A DNA stretch of 64,000 nt from Marixanthomonas ophiurae (GCF_003413745.1 NZ_QVID01000001.1:2191089-2255088); one strand, 5' to 3'; shown: positions 26,980-35,258, counted from the stretch's first letter. The notes: generated by a model from the sequence alone, not told the origin. Translations and numbers: made by a program.

Positions 26980-28039
26980 AAGCTGTTTCGTTGTCTAATT
27001 TTATAATCTTTGCAATTTCAGCAGCCAGTAATGGCGGTACGGCATTACCTACTTGTTTCATTTGATTGGTTTTGGAACCATAAAAGACGAAACTATCTGG
27101 AAATGATTGTATGCGTGCTGCTTCACGTACTGTAAGACATCTATTTAGAATAGGGTGTGTAAACAAACCAGAAGAAGGGGTGTCAAATCTCGTTGTAATT
27201 GTAGCAGCAATATCATCTTCTTTTAACCTTGACCAAGTACCACTATATATAGATTTTGTCCTATGCTCCGGTGGTAACACTTCCTTGCCCTTTCCTTTTG
27301 GAATAAGGCTTAGTCTTTCCAAAGCAACTTTTGAATGATTTGTAGCCACGTGATTGTGCAAGACCTTTGAGCCATTGCGAAGTTTCTTTTGAAATTTCGT
27401 TGTTGCTAATTCTATATAGATAGACTCTTGAGTTCCTTCACCTGAATTAATAAAAGGTAGGTCATATATAGCTTCTTTAACAGTTACTTTCTTATTCTTT
27501 ACTTTAGGAAAACTAAGTTTTTCTTTTCCAAGAGAGCCTACAAAAAAAGCACGTCTTCTATTTTGTGGTACGCCATAGTCGGAAGCATTCAATACATCTG
27601 CATTGACTTTATACCCTAAATCCTCAAACCCTTTAATGATTTCATTCTTAAAAAACCCGTTTGCAGTAGTCAAAATATTGGGTACGTTTTCCAAAACGAA
27701 ATACTGTGGTTTAAAAACTTCAACAGCATCTATGAATCGCTTGAACATATAGTTCCTGTCATCATTAACACTCAATCGTTTTCCTTTTTGGGAAAATCCT
27801 TGACAAGGTGGTCCACCAACAACCACATCTATTTTGCTGTGGTTTTTTTTCAACTCTTCAAAATCAATTGTGCTAATATCCTGACTGTACATCTTTGTTG
27901 AAGGATGGTTTTTTTGATATGAGAGTGCAATATCTTTGTCATATTCAATAGCAAACTCTACATCAAAGCCTTGTGAAATAAAACCTTGTGAAAGTCCACC
28001 TACACCAGAGAATAAATCTGCTATAACCAGTTTACTCAT
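26963..28039 (-). CDS. DNA (cytosine-5)-methyltransferase
   Basis: The 358-residue enzyme has all main C5-MTase motifs in order. Motif I is DLFSGVGGLSQGF (8-20), motif IV is GGPPCQGFS with catalytic C79, motif VI is ENVPN (E117), motif VIII is QNRRR, and motifs IX-X end in GNAVPPLLA near the C-terminus. It transfers a methyl group from SAM to C5 of cytosine. In a LlaJI operon it would protect host sites; class 2 DISARM also uses such an enzyme (DrmMII), so one protein may serve both systems here. It overlaps the amino methyltransferase gene by 8 bp and mcrB by 17 bp. Target sequence cannot be read from sequence. Confidence 0.93.
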   Translation of the reverse strand: MSKLVIADLFSGVGGLSQGFISQGFDVEFAIEYDKDIALSYQKNHPSTKMYSQDISTIDFEELKKNHSKIDVVVGGPPCQGFSQKGKRLSVNDDRNYMFKRFIDAVEVFKPQYFVLENVPNILTTANGFFKNEIIKGFEDLGYKVNADVLNASDYGVPQNRRRAFFVGSLGKEKLSFPKVKNKKVTVKEAIYDLPFINSGEGTQESIYIELATTKFQKKLRNGSKVLHNHVATNHSKVALERLSLIPKGKGKEVLPPEHRTKSIYSGTWSRLKEDDIAATITTRFDTPSSGLFTHPILNRCLTVREAARIQSFPDSFVFYGSKTNQMKQVGNAVPPLLAAEIAKIIKLDNETAYATTK

Positions 28040-28892
28040 TGATAATTCTTTTTTTAGATAATTCGTAATATTCTTCAGATAACTCTATGCCAATAAATTT
28101 GCGTTTTAATCTATGAGCAGCTACACCAGTAGAGCCACTACCCATAAATGGGTCTAACACTACATCATCTTTGTGCGAAAGATGTTCTATGAAGTGCTTC
28201 ATTAATTTTAAAGGCTTTTGCGTTGGATGCTTACCAAACTTTTTTTCCTTCGCCGTGGTAAGTGATGTTTCAATAAAATCGTGAACCATTTTTCCATTAT
28301 TATTAAAAACACCAGACGTGTCTTTGTAGACAAAATATACCCAAGCTTCAGTAGAGTTTACAAAGTGAATATTCATATTTCTAGGCATCGGATTTGTCTT
28401 ATGCCAAATGCCAGTTGTTTTGTAATAGAACCCGTATTTAGTGGCAAGCTTAATAATGGTTTCAATCTTGATTAATGACATAAACAATAAGAGTGAACCA
28501 CTCTTGCGAAGTATTCTCGCACTTTCCTTAAAGAAATTATCCATCTCAATTTCCCAATCATCTTGAGAGAGATTATCCCACCCAGCGTAAGCAAATTGAT
28601 TTTCGCGCATCTTAACAAGATTCGTATTCCTTCTGTGCATAAACTCGCCTAAATTATAAGGTGGGTCCGTAAGGATTAAGTCAACAGAATTGGAATCGAT
28701 GAACGAAAGAAAATTTGTACAATTTCCATTACCTAACAAACAATTGGGGGCAATGGACTCAAAAGTGATATCCCTATTAGTTGATGTTACTAAAAACTTA
28801 TCTTCCAAGTTGTTTTCATCTAAATAACTGAACAAGTCTAAACTTGGTTCGCTGACGAAATACTCAATGTATTCTGTAGGATATGTTAACAT
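28032..28892 (-). CDS. Beta-class DNA amino methyltransferase (N6-adenine or N4-cytosine)
   Basis: The 286-residue protein has motif IV TDPPYN (DPPY at 76-79) before motif I VVLDPFMGSGSTG (247-256), the beta-class order of the N6_N4_Mtase family. The DPPY form favours N6-adenine. The extra N-terminal part (1-50) has no known domain. It is the second methyltransferase of the operon. LlaJI proper uses two C5 enzymes to methylate an asymmetric site, so an amino methyltransferase here is a variation. It starts 1 bp after the XRE stop codon. It may protect one strand of the restriction site or be a DISARM-class methylase. Confidence 0.9.
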   Translation of the reverse strand: MLTYPTEYIEYFVSEPSLDLFSYLDENNLEDKFLVTSTNRDITFESIAPNCLLGNGNCTNFLSFIDSNSVDLILTDPPYNLGEFMHRRNTNLVKMRENQFAYAGWDNLSQDDWEIEMDNFFKESARILRKSGSLLLFMSLIKIETIIKLATKYGFYYKTTGIWHKTNPMPRNMNIHFVNSTEAWVYFVYKDTSGVFNNNGKMVHDFIETSLTTAKEKKFGKHPTQKPLKLMKHFIEHLSHKDDVVLDPFMGSGSTGVAAHRLKRKFIGIELSEEYYELSKKRIINE

Positions 28893-28893
28893 A

Positions 28894-29220
28894 TTATATA
28901 TTGAGTTTAGCTTGTTTAGCTGAGTTTATTTTAATGTATTTTACCTTTTCTTCGGCAAGCTTGAGTGTGTTTTCATTGCAGGCATTTTCAATAAGTTCGT
29001 TTGCGATTTTCTCTGCAAAAAACTCAGACTTTAATATCTCTAAGTCTAAATTGAAAATGTTAGCTATTACAGGTAAATAGCCTGCATCTAATAACTTTTT
29101 ACCGTTTTCAACTTTGCTCAATGCGCCAGAATCCATCCCTAACTTAGCACCCATTTGGGTTAGGGTAAGTCCATCGGCTTTACGCAAGTCTCTAAGGTAT
29201 TCACCAATTGCTTTTTTCAT
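28894..29220 (-). CDS. XRE-family controller protein at the head of the defence operon
   Basis: The 108-residue protein has an HTH_3 domain at residues 6-62 (IGEYLRDLRKADGLTLTQMG, then DSGALSKVENGKKL), followed by a helical tail (EKIANELIENACNENTLKLA). Restriction-modification operons often begin with such a C-protein that represses or times expression. Three 8-bp direct repeats with a 14-bp period (29218-29252) run from 32 bp upstream into its start codon and look like its operator, so autorepression is likely (inference). A 95-bp gap separates it from the DUF3987 gene, and the methyltransferase gene follows after 1 bp. Confidence 0.88.
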   Translation of the reverse strand: MKKAIGEYLRDLRKADGLTLTQMGAKLGMDSGALSKVENGKKLLDAGYLPVIANIFNLDLEILKSEFFAEKIANELIENACNENTLKLAEEKVKYIKINSAKQAKLNI

Positions 29221-29252
29221 CTTGAAATAAATATCTTGCTAAATATATCTTG
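29218..29252 (-). promoter_or_regulatory. Candidate operator: three CAAGATAT repeats at a 14-bp period
   Basis: On the minus strand, CAAGATAT begins at 29252 and again at 29238, and CAAGATGA begins at 29224 (6 of 8 matches), with the last including the XRE start codon. Exact 14-bp spacing of three copies puts them on similar faces after about 1.3 turns each and is typical of operator arrays for small HTH repressors. Confidence 0.55.
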
Positions 29253-29315
29253 ACGAAAATAACAAAAAAACAAAGAAGAGAAAAAACAATAACTACAAAT
29301 TTGATAATTATATTT

Positions 29316-31049
29316 TTATTTCGGCTTCAGATATTCATTATACTTGTCTCTGTGGATTATACCCGATTTTACAAAGTTTGTAATGTAGCCCTCAGCTGTT
29401 TTATGCGGAATTTTAAGCTTACTCGCTACTTTTAAATAATCTTGCCTCGTAAATTTTATGGCTAATTGCTCTAGAAACCTTTCTTTTTTGTTAAGTCGCT
29501 TTTGTGTTTTAGGCTCTATAGGTAAATCATTAAATACCTTACTGCTATGTTTTACTAGTATTTCAATCATCGCAATAGCGTTTTCAAAATCTACATCTTC
29601 ACACTTCTTAATTTTATTTACATCGCCATCTTCCATAATTCGCAAGCCTGTAAAAAGCATTGTGAAGCGAAACGCGATTAGGCCTAAGCGTCTTACCGTT
29701 GCAATATATTCTTCAGGTTGCAAGTTGATATATTTAGTTTGTAAGGCTGTAAAAAACTCGTTGAATTGCTGTTGTTGCTTTCGCGAAAGCGTCACTTCAA
29801 TAGGCGGATTGTTTTTGAGGGTTCTGTATAGTCCTAAAAAAACCTTGCCCAGTTGCTCATAATGTTCTTCCAAACCGACTTTGGCACGTTTGGCAAATAC
29901 ATCTTTCCAGACTGGTTTGATGTTCATATAGTAGAATATAAACCTGCTGAATAAGCCGTTTTCTGCATTAGGAACTAATGCTGCTATTTGTTTAGGTGTA
30001 CCTGATAACACCGTAGATAAACAAGGGTTTTCAATATCTACATATTCGCGATCTGTTCTGCGGTAATAGCTAATTGTTTCGTGATGAAATGCTTTTCTAA
30101 AACCATCGCTATAATTACCGTAATCACTTTTAAAGGCTTGCGCTAAAGTGTCGCCTTCGGTTTCAAACATCAACCCGCGTCCTTCATTATTAGAAATCAA
30201 CTGATACACTCCTGTCACACTATTGTTTGCAGGAATAAACAGCATACGTTCTGGCGGTTTACCTGGTTTCTCAAGGTTTTCATTCTTGCCCTTATTCATA
30301 TTGTAGGTAGCCATTTCGCTCTCATACTGCTGTTTAAGGGTTTTGGATTGTTCACGATGTAGCTTGTGGATAGGGGCAACCAACTTTTTAATTTGGTTAA
30401 GCTTTCCTTTTCCTGCGCTTGCTGGTGCCGTAACAAATAAGTATAGATTGCTGTACACCTTGCGTTCATCATAAATGCCAAACAGATTAGGAAAACAGGC
30501 ACTAAAAGCGGTTAGCGCACCCAATAACATTATGTCCTTTTCCTCATTGCCGTTTGCCGGCATAACTAAGTGTTTTATAAAATCAGGTATCGTATCATAT
30601 AGGCTATCAGGAAACGTAGGTAGTTTCTCTTTGGTTGCTTCTGCTACCGGTAAGGTTGCAACCTCTGTTTGCGGCCGTTGCGTTTTTATACCTGCTTGAT
30701 GTGCATAATGATAGAATGTTGCAATCGTTATACCGTGCCCTTTGGCATTCAGGCATTTTGTGTATTGCTCGTCACATTCCTTTTGGTCGTAACCTGAATA
30801 GTTACGGCTAATTCTATGATAATAGTCTCTACCTTGTTCATTGTATGCTTCCGCAAAAGCGAAACCTATATCACGCCATCTTGCATAATCGGCAGTAATA
30901 TCTGTGCTTGATTGTTCAATGGCCGTGATGTACCTTTCAATATCATTGCTATCAATGGCAACCGTAGAGGTTGCTTTTTGGGTTGCCATAGGTTGCTCTG
31001 CAATCTTTGGTTGCTGCAACCAGTCTTTAGGATTGAAGTTCTTCTTCAT
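29316..31049 (-). CDS. DUF3987 primase-helicase-like protein
   Basis: The 577-residue protein has an N-terminal PriCT-2/BT4734-associated region (residues 30-120: DIERYITAIEQSSTDITADY, with a CDEQYTKCLNAKGHGITIAT segment). A DUF3987 domain follows (about 150-470), including a degenerate P-loop SAPASAGKGKLNQIKKLV and NSVTGVYQLISNNEGRGLMF. Such proteins sit beside BT4734-type primases on Bacteroidota islands and probably help the island replicate after excision. Its ATG overlaps the end of the preceding gene by 4 bp. The C-terminus has an HTH-like end (TRQDYLKVASKLKIPHKTAE). It contains a 14-bp palindrome GCTTTCGCGAAAGC (29777-29790). Confidence 0.82.
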   Translation of the reverse strand: MKKNFNPKDWLQQPKIAEQPMATQKATSTVAIDSNDIERYITAIEQSSTDITADYARWRDIGFAFAEAYNEQGRDYYHRISRNYSGYDQKECDEQYTKCLNAKGHGITIATFYHYAHQAGIKTQRPQTEVATLPVAEATKEKLPTFPDSLYDTIPDFIKHLVMPANGNEEKDIMLLGALTAFSACFPNLFGIYDERKVYSNLYLFVTAPASAGKGKLNQIKKLVAPIHKLHREQSKTLKQQYESEMATYNMNKGKNENLEKPGKPPERMLFIPANNSVTGVYQLISNNEGRGLMFETEGDTLAQAFKSDYGNYSDGFRKAFHHETISYYRRTDREYVDIENPCLSTVLSGTPKQIAALVPNAENGLFSRFIFYYMNIKPVWKDVFAKRAKVGLEEHYEQLGKVFLGLYRTLKNNPPIEVTLSRKQQQQFNEFFTALQTKYINLQPEEYIATVRRLGLIAFRFTMLFTGLRIMEDGDVNKIKKCEDVDFENAIAMIEILVKHSSKVFNDLPIEPKTQKRLNKKERFLEQLAIKFTRQDYLKVASKLKIPHKTAEGYITNFVKSGIIHRDKYNEYLKPK

Positions 31050-31957
31050 AATAATTGATGTCTTTTATGTAAGTAGGCATTAGCATCGTGCGGTAAAAAA
31101 CAGGCTCTGGAAACGTCTTTTCCTGATGCGTCAACCTCAAGGTTATATGTATGTTTGATGTAATTTGTAATTGCCAAGAAGTTTTCTTGGTGCGTAAATT
31201 CGTCCACCTCAATGCGGATAATCCATTTTAAGCCATCGCCAGATGGCGAAATGAAGAGCATTTCAGTCTCGAAATAGTCATCATTAAGCAGTTGTTGCCT
31301 GACTTTTTCTATGTCTTGCAAGTGGTCAAAATCAATCGTGATGAGGTTGGAATGTCTTTGTAAAAACTTGTCATTTCTTCTCTCAAACACGCCTGAGAAT
31401 GTGACGTAGTCAAAGCGATTAGCTTTGAATTTGCGTTTTTTCTTACTATCTTCGATTGCCCTAAGTTCCTCGGTTATCCCTTTGTATTTATCGCTAATAA
31501 TCAGTTGATGAATTTTGCCCAACTGCAAGGTTTCCAAAGGAAATACATTGCGTACTGGTGCTTTGAAAAAACTACAGTCCGTGTACCAAGTGTTATCCGG
31601 TTCATCCAACCAGCTTAATTCATCATCTTCCTCAACCATAAGATCGAGATGCAAGGCATCGTTAATTTTGTTCAGTAATTCGTCCTCTGTTTTAGTTTCA
31701 AAATAGGACTGTGCAAAGTCGAAGGCATCGCCTGAGAAACTTTTGTATTCTGTATCGCTGTGAATGGCGTTGTTATTTTCAATGCGAATTGATAAGGTCT
31801 CCTTATCTGCATTAAAAGGGTTACGCGTTATCCCGCACGTCCTTCCCGAAAAGGAAAGGACGGTTGTATCGGGATAGAATTGTCTCAACACATAGGCATA
31901 TATCTTTATGCCATAATGTGTTTTTTCCAAAATGTTCTTTCTACTTAACTCCATCAC
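31046..31957 (-). CDS. BT4734/BF3469-type primase N-terminal domain protein
   Basis: The 303-residue protein has a CHC2-finger-like start (GRTCGITRNPFN, residues 40-51). A BT4734 domain follows at about 180-300: VTFSGVFERRNDKFLQRHSN, then LITIDFDHL and LFISPSGDGLKWII, with the Asp-x-Asp pair expected at the primase active site. It pairs with the DUF3987 gene (4-bp overlap), the usual split primase-helicase arrangement on Bacteroidota integrative elements. It should act in island replication. The start at 31957 overlaps the preceding HTH gene by 17 bp; a start one codon later is equally possible. Confidence 0.83.
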   Translation of the reverse strand: MMELSRKNILEKTHYGIKIYAYVLRQFYPDTTVLSFSGRTCGITRNPFNADKETLSIRIENNNAIHSDTEYKSFSGDAFDFAQSYFETKTEDELLNKINDALHLDLMVEEDDELSWLDEPDNTWYTDCSFFKAPVRNVFPLETLQLGKIHQLIISDKYKGITEELRAIEDSKKKRKFKANRFDYVTFSGVFERRNDKFLQRHSNLITIDFDHLQDIEKVRQQLLNDDYFETEMLFISPSGDGLKWIIRIEVDEFTHQENFLAITNYIKHTYNLEVDASGKDVSRACFLPHDANAYLHKRHQLL

Positions 31958-32237
31958 ACTTAAAATTTGGGTTATAGTAATTGCTTTGAAGTAGTTTCTC
32001 TATATCAGAAACCTTGTAGTAGAATTTGCCTTTTACTTTGCTATAAGGCAACGTGCCATTTTTGCGAAAGGTTTGCAACGTTCGCTTACTGATATGCAAA
32101 GTTTGTAGCACATCTTGGTTATCAATCCACGAGTCTTTTAATCGCTCTGCTCGTGATTCTTTTAAAAGCTGGATGTAGGCTTTTATGTACTTTATTTCCT
32201 GTGAGAGTGACAGGATGAGTTCAATTATCTCTTTCAT
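31941..32237 (-). CDS. HTH (MerR/excisionase-like) protein
   Basis: The product of 98 residues, starting at MKEIIELILSL, has a helical N-terminus and an HTH_17 domain (SWIDNQDVLQTLHISKRTLQ, then FRKNGTLPYSKVKGKFYYK). I chose this start because it gives an overlap of about 4 bp with the upstream HTH gene; the longer frame lacks sense and runs through that gene. Pairs of such proteins stand between integrase and primase genes on Bacteroidota islands and act as excision or replication regulators (known for the family; role here inferred). Confidence 0.78.
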   Translation of the reverse strand: MKEIIELILSLSQEIKYIKAYIQLLKESRAERLKDSWIDNQDVLQTLHISKRTLQTFRKNGTLPYSKVKGKFYYKVSDIEKLLQSNYYNPNFKCDGVK

Positions 32238-32536
32238 AACTGCACCTTTCCTTTCTTTATTAGATAATCGGCAGCTTGCTGCTCGATTTCGTCCCTTGAG
32301 TCCATACGGTTGCGCAGCAACCATTGATCAAGTTCCTCTCGTTGGAAATAAATTTTCTTGCCGTTAGGCTTGTAATGAGGTACTGCGTTCGTACTTGTCA
32401 ATTTGTACAAGTGAGACTGCGATAATTCCAAATAAGCACAAGCTTCATTAAAATTGAGTACCGTTTTTTGCATTGTCTGCTGTTCTGTAAGCAGTTTTTC
32501 AATGCGGTTTAATTGTTCTTTAATGTTCGTGTCCAT
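32234..32536 (-). CDS. Excisionase-family HTH protein
   Basis: The 100-residue protein has an N-terminal coiled stretch (NIKEQLNRIEKLLTEQQTMQ) and an HTH_17/excisionase domain at 28-80: NFNEACAYLELSQSHLYKLT, then TNAVPHYKPNGKKIYFQREE and LDQWLL. This is the standard Bacteroidota Xis-like arrangement. It would bend DNA at the attachment sites to help the integrase excise the island, or regulate the module. It is the first gene of the four-gene run towards the primase genes, after an intergenic gap of about 185 bp that holds a strong hairpin. Confidence 0.82.
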   Translation of the reverse strand: MDTNIKEQLNRIEKLLTEQQTMQKTVLNFNEACAYLELSQSHLYKLTSTNAVPHYKPNGKKIYFQREELDQWLLRNRMDSRDEIEQQAADYLIKKGKVQL

Positions 32537-32655
32537 CTTCTTTATGGATTAAATTGAAAAAGGACATCAGCGCTAATGTCGCCCTTGTTCGTCAAGGACA
32601 GTACATAGGTAATTCAAATAGAAACGGATATGAATTACGGAAATGGAAACGCAAA

Positions 32656-32680
32656 TAAGCCGTTGAAAAACAACGGCTTA
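32656..32680 (-). terminator. Perfect hairpin downstream of the 327-residue gene
   Basis: TAAGCCGTTG (32656-32665) and CAACGGCTTA (32671-32680) pair over 10 bp with an A5 loop. It lies 42 bp after the stop codon of the gene at 32722-33705. The following T run on the minus strand is short, so termination may be weak. Confidence 0.55.
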
Positions 32681-32721
32681 CAATTTAAAATGGAAATGGT
32701 AATTGGAACTAAACCAATGAA

Positions 32722-33705
32722 TTACCGAATTTTATTTGGTAGGTTTTTTAGGATGTATTCGGTACTTATTAAGTCATTGCGCTCTGCATCATTGTTCTCA
32801 AAAGTTTTAAATTGCTTTCGAGCATCGGTATTGTAGCGATGGTTTAGGAATCGTACTATATCAGTCGATTTAATCCGCTTAAAAGGATCAGTTGTTATCT
32901 TATTGAAGTAGTCTTTCTCAATAAACAGGAAATAGATGACGCCCAATACTGATTTGTTTTTATGCTTGGTGTTGGGAATGAAATTGTAATCCTTATCGAT
33001 AATATCGGCTTCAAACATCATTTCTTCCGCTCTTGCTAAACTCTTTGAATGCTGCACAATATCTTTATAGGCAAGTACCTTATCTTTGGGTTGTCTGTGA
33101 GGCAAGTCGCTTTCGATTGCATTGAATGCCGGCTCAACTGCTCTTTCTTTGATTGAAGTTTTGCCGATTTCCGAAGGCTTAATTTCGAGTTCATCCAAAA
33201 CCTCATTAAAATGATATTGATAGATTTCCTCAGTAGTAAGAATATCTTCATCTCCATATTTTCCAAATCGTTCCTGAAGCTCTAAATAGAGCCAAATCAT
33301 ATTAGCCTTTAAATACTGAATTATAAATGTATCCTCGTTGCGGATGGACTCGCGAGAATGTGCATATTTGTCGATGTAGCTTTTTACCCGTTCAAGGTTT
33401 GAATGATGCTGATTGAACAGCTTCTGGTAATTAAAAACATGTTCTTCCTCTATGGCGTTTGTAGGGAAGCTTGAAATAATCTCATTGAACTTCTTGTTAG
33501 CTTCTTGGTCGATTAAGTTTTTGTAGTACTTGCGTTTGTCGCCTAAAGCTCTTTCTGGAAACTCAATCATAAAAAGTGGCGCTTGCTTGTACTGCATCTT
33601 TACATTTTGGTTGCGGACTAATTCTTTAAACTCTCTGTCGGTTCGTTTATCCCTATGCAGTCCTTTAGTAATTGATATGAGCGATGCAAAAACGTCTGTT
33701 ATCAT
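32722..33705 (-). CDS. Hypothetical protein next to the integrase
   Basis: The 327-residue soluble, mostly helical and charged protein has no domain I recognise. Homologous-looking proteins are common beside integrases on Bacteroidota islands (impression from layout, not a search). The C-terminal part (residues 240-315: KHKNKSVLGVIYFLFIEKDY, then KSTDIVRFLNHRYNTDARKQ) is conserved-looking and could be a small HTH-like fold. It follows the integrase directly: its start is at the last base of the integrase gene, so the two are coupled. A role in recombination or in element control is plausible but unproven. Confidence 0.65.
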   Translation of the reverse strand: MITDVFASLISITKGLHRDKRTDREFKELVRNQNVKMQYKQAPLFMIEFPERALGDKRKYYKNLIDQEANKKFNEIISSFPTNAIEEEHVFNYQKLFNQHHSNLERVKSYIDKYAHSRESIRNEDTFIIQYLKANMIWLYLELQERFGKYGDEDILTTEEIYQYHFNEVLDELEIKPSEIGKTSIKERAVEPAFNAIESDLPHRQPKDKVLAYKDIVQHSKSLARAEEMMFEADIIDKDYNFIPNTKHKNKSVLGVIYFLFIEKDYFNKITTDPFKRIKSTDIVRFLNHRYNTDARKQFKTFENNDAERNDLISTEYILKNLPNKIR

Positions 33706-34799
33706 TATAAATCGAGTTTTATACGGTTAGACGCCTCACGTTTTTTATCATCGATAACTTTAGCATAAATCTGCGTCGTGCGCAGTTCTTTATGTCCTAA
33801 TAGCTTGGAAACTGTATAAATATCTGTTCCTAAAGTGAGTTGTAAGGTTGCATACGTATGACGAGCGCAATGGAACGTTATCGTTTTACTTATTCCTGCA
33901 TTCATCATCCATTGCTGTAGCTTTAGATTTGTCCAGGCACTATAATGTAAGCCAGGTAATACTAAATCATCATCATTTCCACGTTCGCCTAACAATTCAA
34001 CAGCTTGGTCTGAGATAGGAAGGGTTTCTGCTCCTTTAGTTTTTTTCTGTCTGAATCGCACGTAGTAACCTCTTTCTTTGGAATGCTGTATTTCTGACCA
34101 TTTCATTTTTTCAATATCAGACCAGCGTAAGCCAGTAAGAGCAGAGAAAATGAATGCCTTTTTGAGTTGTGGCAATTCACATTCAGTATTTACTGCTTTT
34201 TGAAGTTCTTCCAGCGTGAGGAACTCTCGCTGTGGTTCACCTTGTTTGAAATTAGAAACACCATTTGCAGGATTGGATTTTAAGATGCCATCTGCTACGG
34301 CTTGCTTTAAAGCTGCATTAAACTTGCCATAATAGGAATACTTGGAATTTTGAGATAGTGGCTTGTTTGCTCTTCCAATTGCCTTTTTATCCAGATAGTC
34401 TTTAAAACCTTCTACAAATTCCTTGTCGAGGTCTTGAAAAGTAATATCTGTAGGGCGGTATGCTTTGAAATGTTTTAACATACTGTACCAATTACCATAA
34501 TTACCTGAACTGGTATTTTTCTTTTCTGCCAATGCCGTGATGTAGGTAGTAAAACTGCCTTTAAGCTTCTCAATGTCATTAAAGCCGTATTGACCTTGCT
34601 GAATTTCAACTTGGCGTTGCGCCCAGATAGTTTCCGCTAACTCGCGTGTTTTCTTATTAACGGTGCGCTCATTTTTCGTTTTCGGATTCTGAATGAGATA
34701 CAAGCTGAGGTACTCAGTCTTGCGTTTGCCTTTATTGTAGTAGTCGAGGTATAAGGCTATTTTTCCGTTTTTCTTGCGTTCTCTGAGTGTGACTTTCAT
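33705..34799 (-). CDS. int: Tyrosine site-specific integrase of the island
   Basis: The 364-residue protein has an N-terminal arm-binding domain (1-80), a SAM-like core-binding domain (90-185) and a catalytic domain. Catalytic residues in order: R in TGLRWSDIEKM, K in the beta-hairpin (RQKKTKGAETL), H-x-x-R in HCARHTYATL, H in LLGHKELRTT, and the nucleophile Y in TQIYAKV. It is of the size and type found on Bacteroidota genomic islands. It lies 596 bp from the mnmE boundary, as expected for an integrase beside its att site, and should recombine the 18-bp copies at 5666 and 35395. Confidence 0.93.
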   Translation of the reverse strand: MKVTLRERKKNGKIALYLDYYNKGKRKTEYLSLYLIQNPKTKNERTVNKKTRELAETIWAQRQVEIQQGQYGFNDIEKLKGSFTTYITALAEKKNTSSGNYGNWYSMLKHFKAYRPTDITFQDLDKEFVEGFKDYLDKKAIGRANKPLSQNSKYSYYGKFNAALKQAVADGILKSNPANGVSNFKQGEPQREFLTLEELQKAVNTECELPQLKKAFIFSALTGLRWSDIEKMKWSEIQHSKERGYYVRFRQKKTKGAETLPISDQAVELLGERGNDDDLVLPGLHYSAWTNLKLQQWMMNAGISKTITFHCARHTYATLQLTLGTDIYTVSKLLGHKELRTTQIYAKVIDDKKREASNRIKLDL

Positions 34800-34806
34800 A
34801 AGGCTA

Positions 34807-35175
34807 CTAATTAAAAAGGTTTTCTATCTGGTGACGGGCAACAATATGTTTTCTACCAAATGGCACAGCTTTAAGCTGGCCACGCTTAATCATTCTTTGA
34901 ATGGCCCATCTGCTAACACCTATCAGTTTAGATGCATCGGTGATGCTTAAAAAATCCTTGTTGGATAAACTGTCTGCTGAAACTGTTATGGAATCCTGTG
35001 CTTCTTGATTTGCTTTAGTTTCTTGAAGCGCAGCATCAACTTTCTCTTTTCTCTTTCGTGCCTTGTAAGCTTTCTTAGCACAACTGTCGCCACAGTATTT
35101 GGTTACGGTTGTACGTGCTGTAAAGAGATTACCGCAATGCTGACAGGTTTTTGGGATGTAAAGATTACTGCTCAT
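34807..35175 (-). CDS. Zinc-finger/HTH DNA-binding protein at the integrase head
   Basis: The 122-residue protein starts at MSSNLYIPKTCQHCGNLF. An N-terminal zinc-ribbon-like finger (CQHCGNLF, YCGDSCAKKAYK) is followed by an HTH_17 domain (SITDASKLIGVSRWAIQRMI, then KRGQLKAVPFGRKHIVA). I chose the ATG at 35175 because the longer frame upstream reads through three iterated ATGGTGCA repeats. It ends 7 bp before the integrase start, so they are co-transcribed. It probably regulates integration or acts as an excision factor (inference). Confidence 0.78.
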   Translation of the reverse strand: MSSNLYIPKTCQHCGNLFTARTTVTKYCGDSCAKKAYKARKRKEKVDAALQETKANQEAQDSITVSADSLSNKDFLSITDASKLIGVSRWAIQRMIKRGQLKAVPFGRKHIVARHQIENLFN

Positions 35176-35177
35176 AA

Positions 35178-35225
35178 ATGGTGCATTATGTAGCGTTATG
35201 GTGCAACGTGGGGCAATATGGTGCA
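35178..35225. repeat. Three ATGGTGCA iterons at an exact 20-bp period
   Basis: ATGGTGCA occurs at 35178-35185, 35198-35205 and 35218-35225. They begin immediately upstream of the zinc-finger/HTH gene start, so they may be an operator for that protein or accessory sites for excision. Confidence 0.55.
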
Positions 35226-35258
35226 TCATTTCGCCTTGTTTCCTAAACCTGATAATTG

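Noticed and set aside
8437..29220. Reading the locus as class 1 DISARM
   Set aside because: No SNF2-type DrmD helicase is present, and the C5 methylase and the DrmE-sized gene fit class 2 better.
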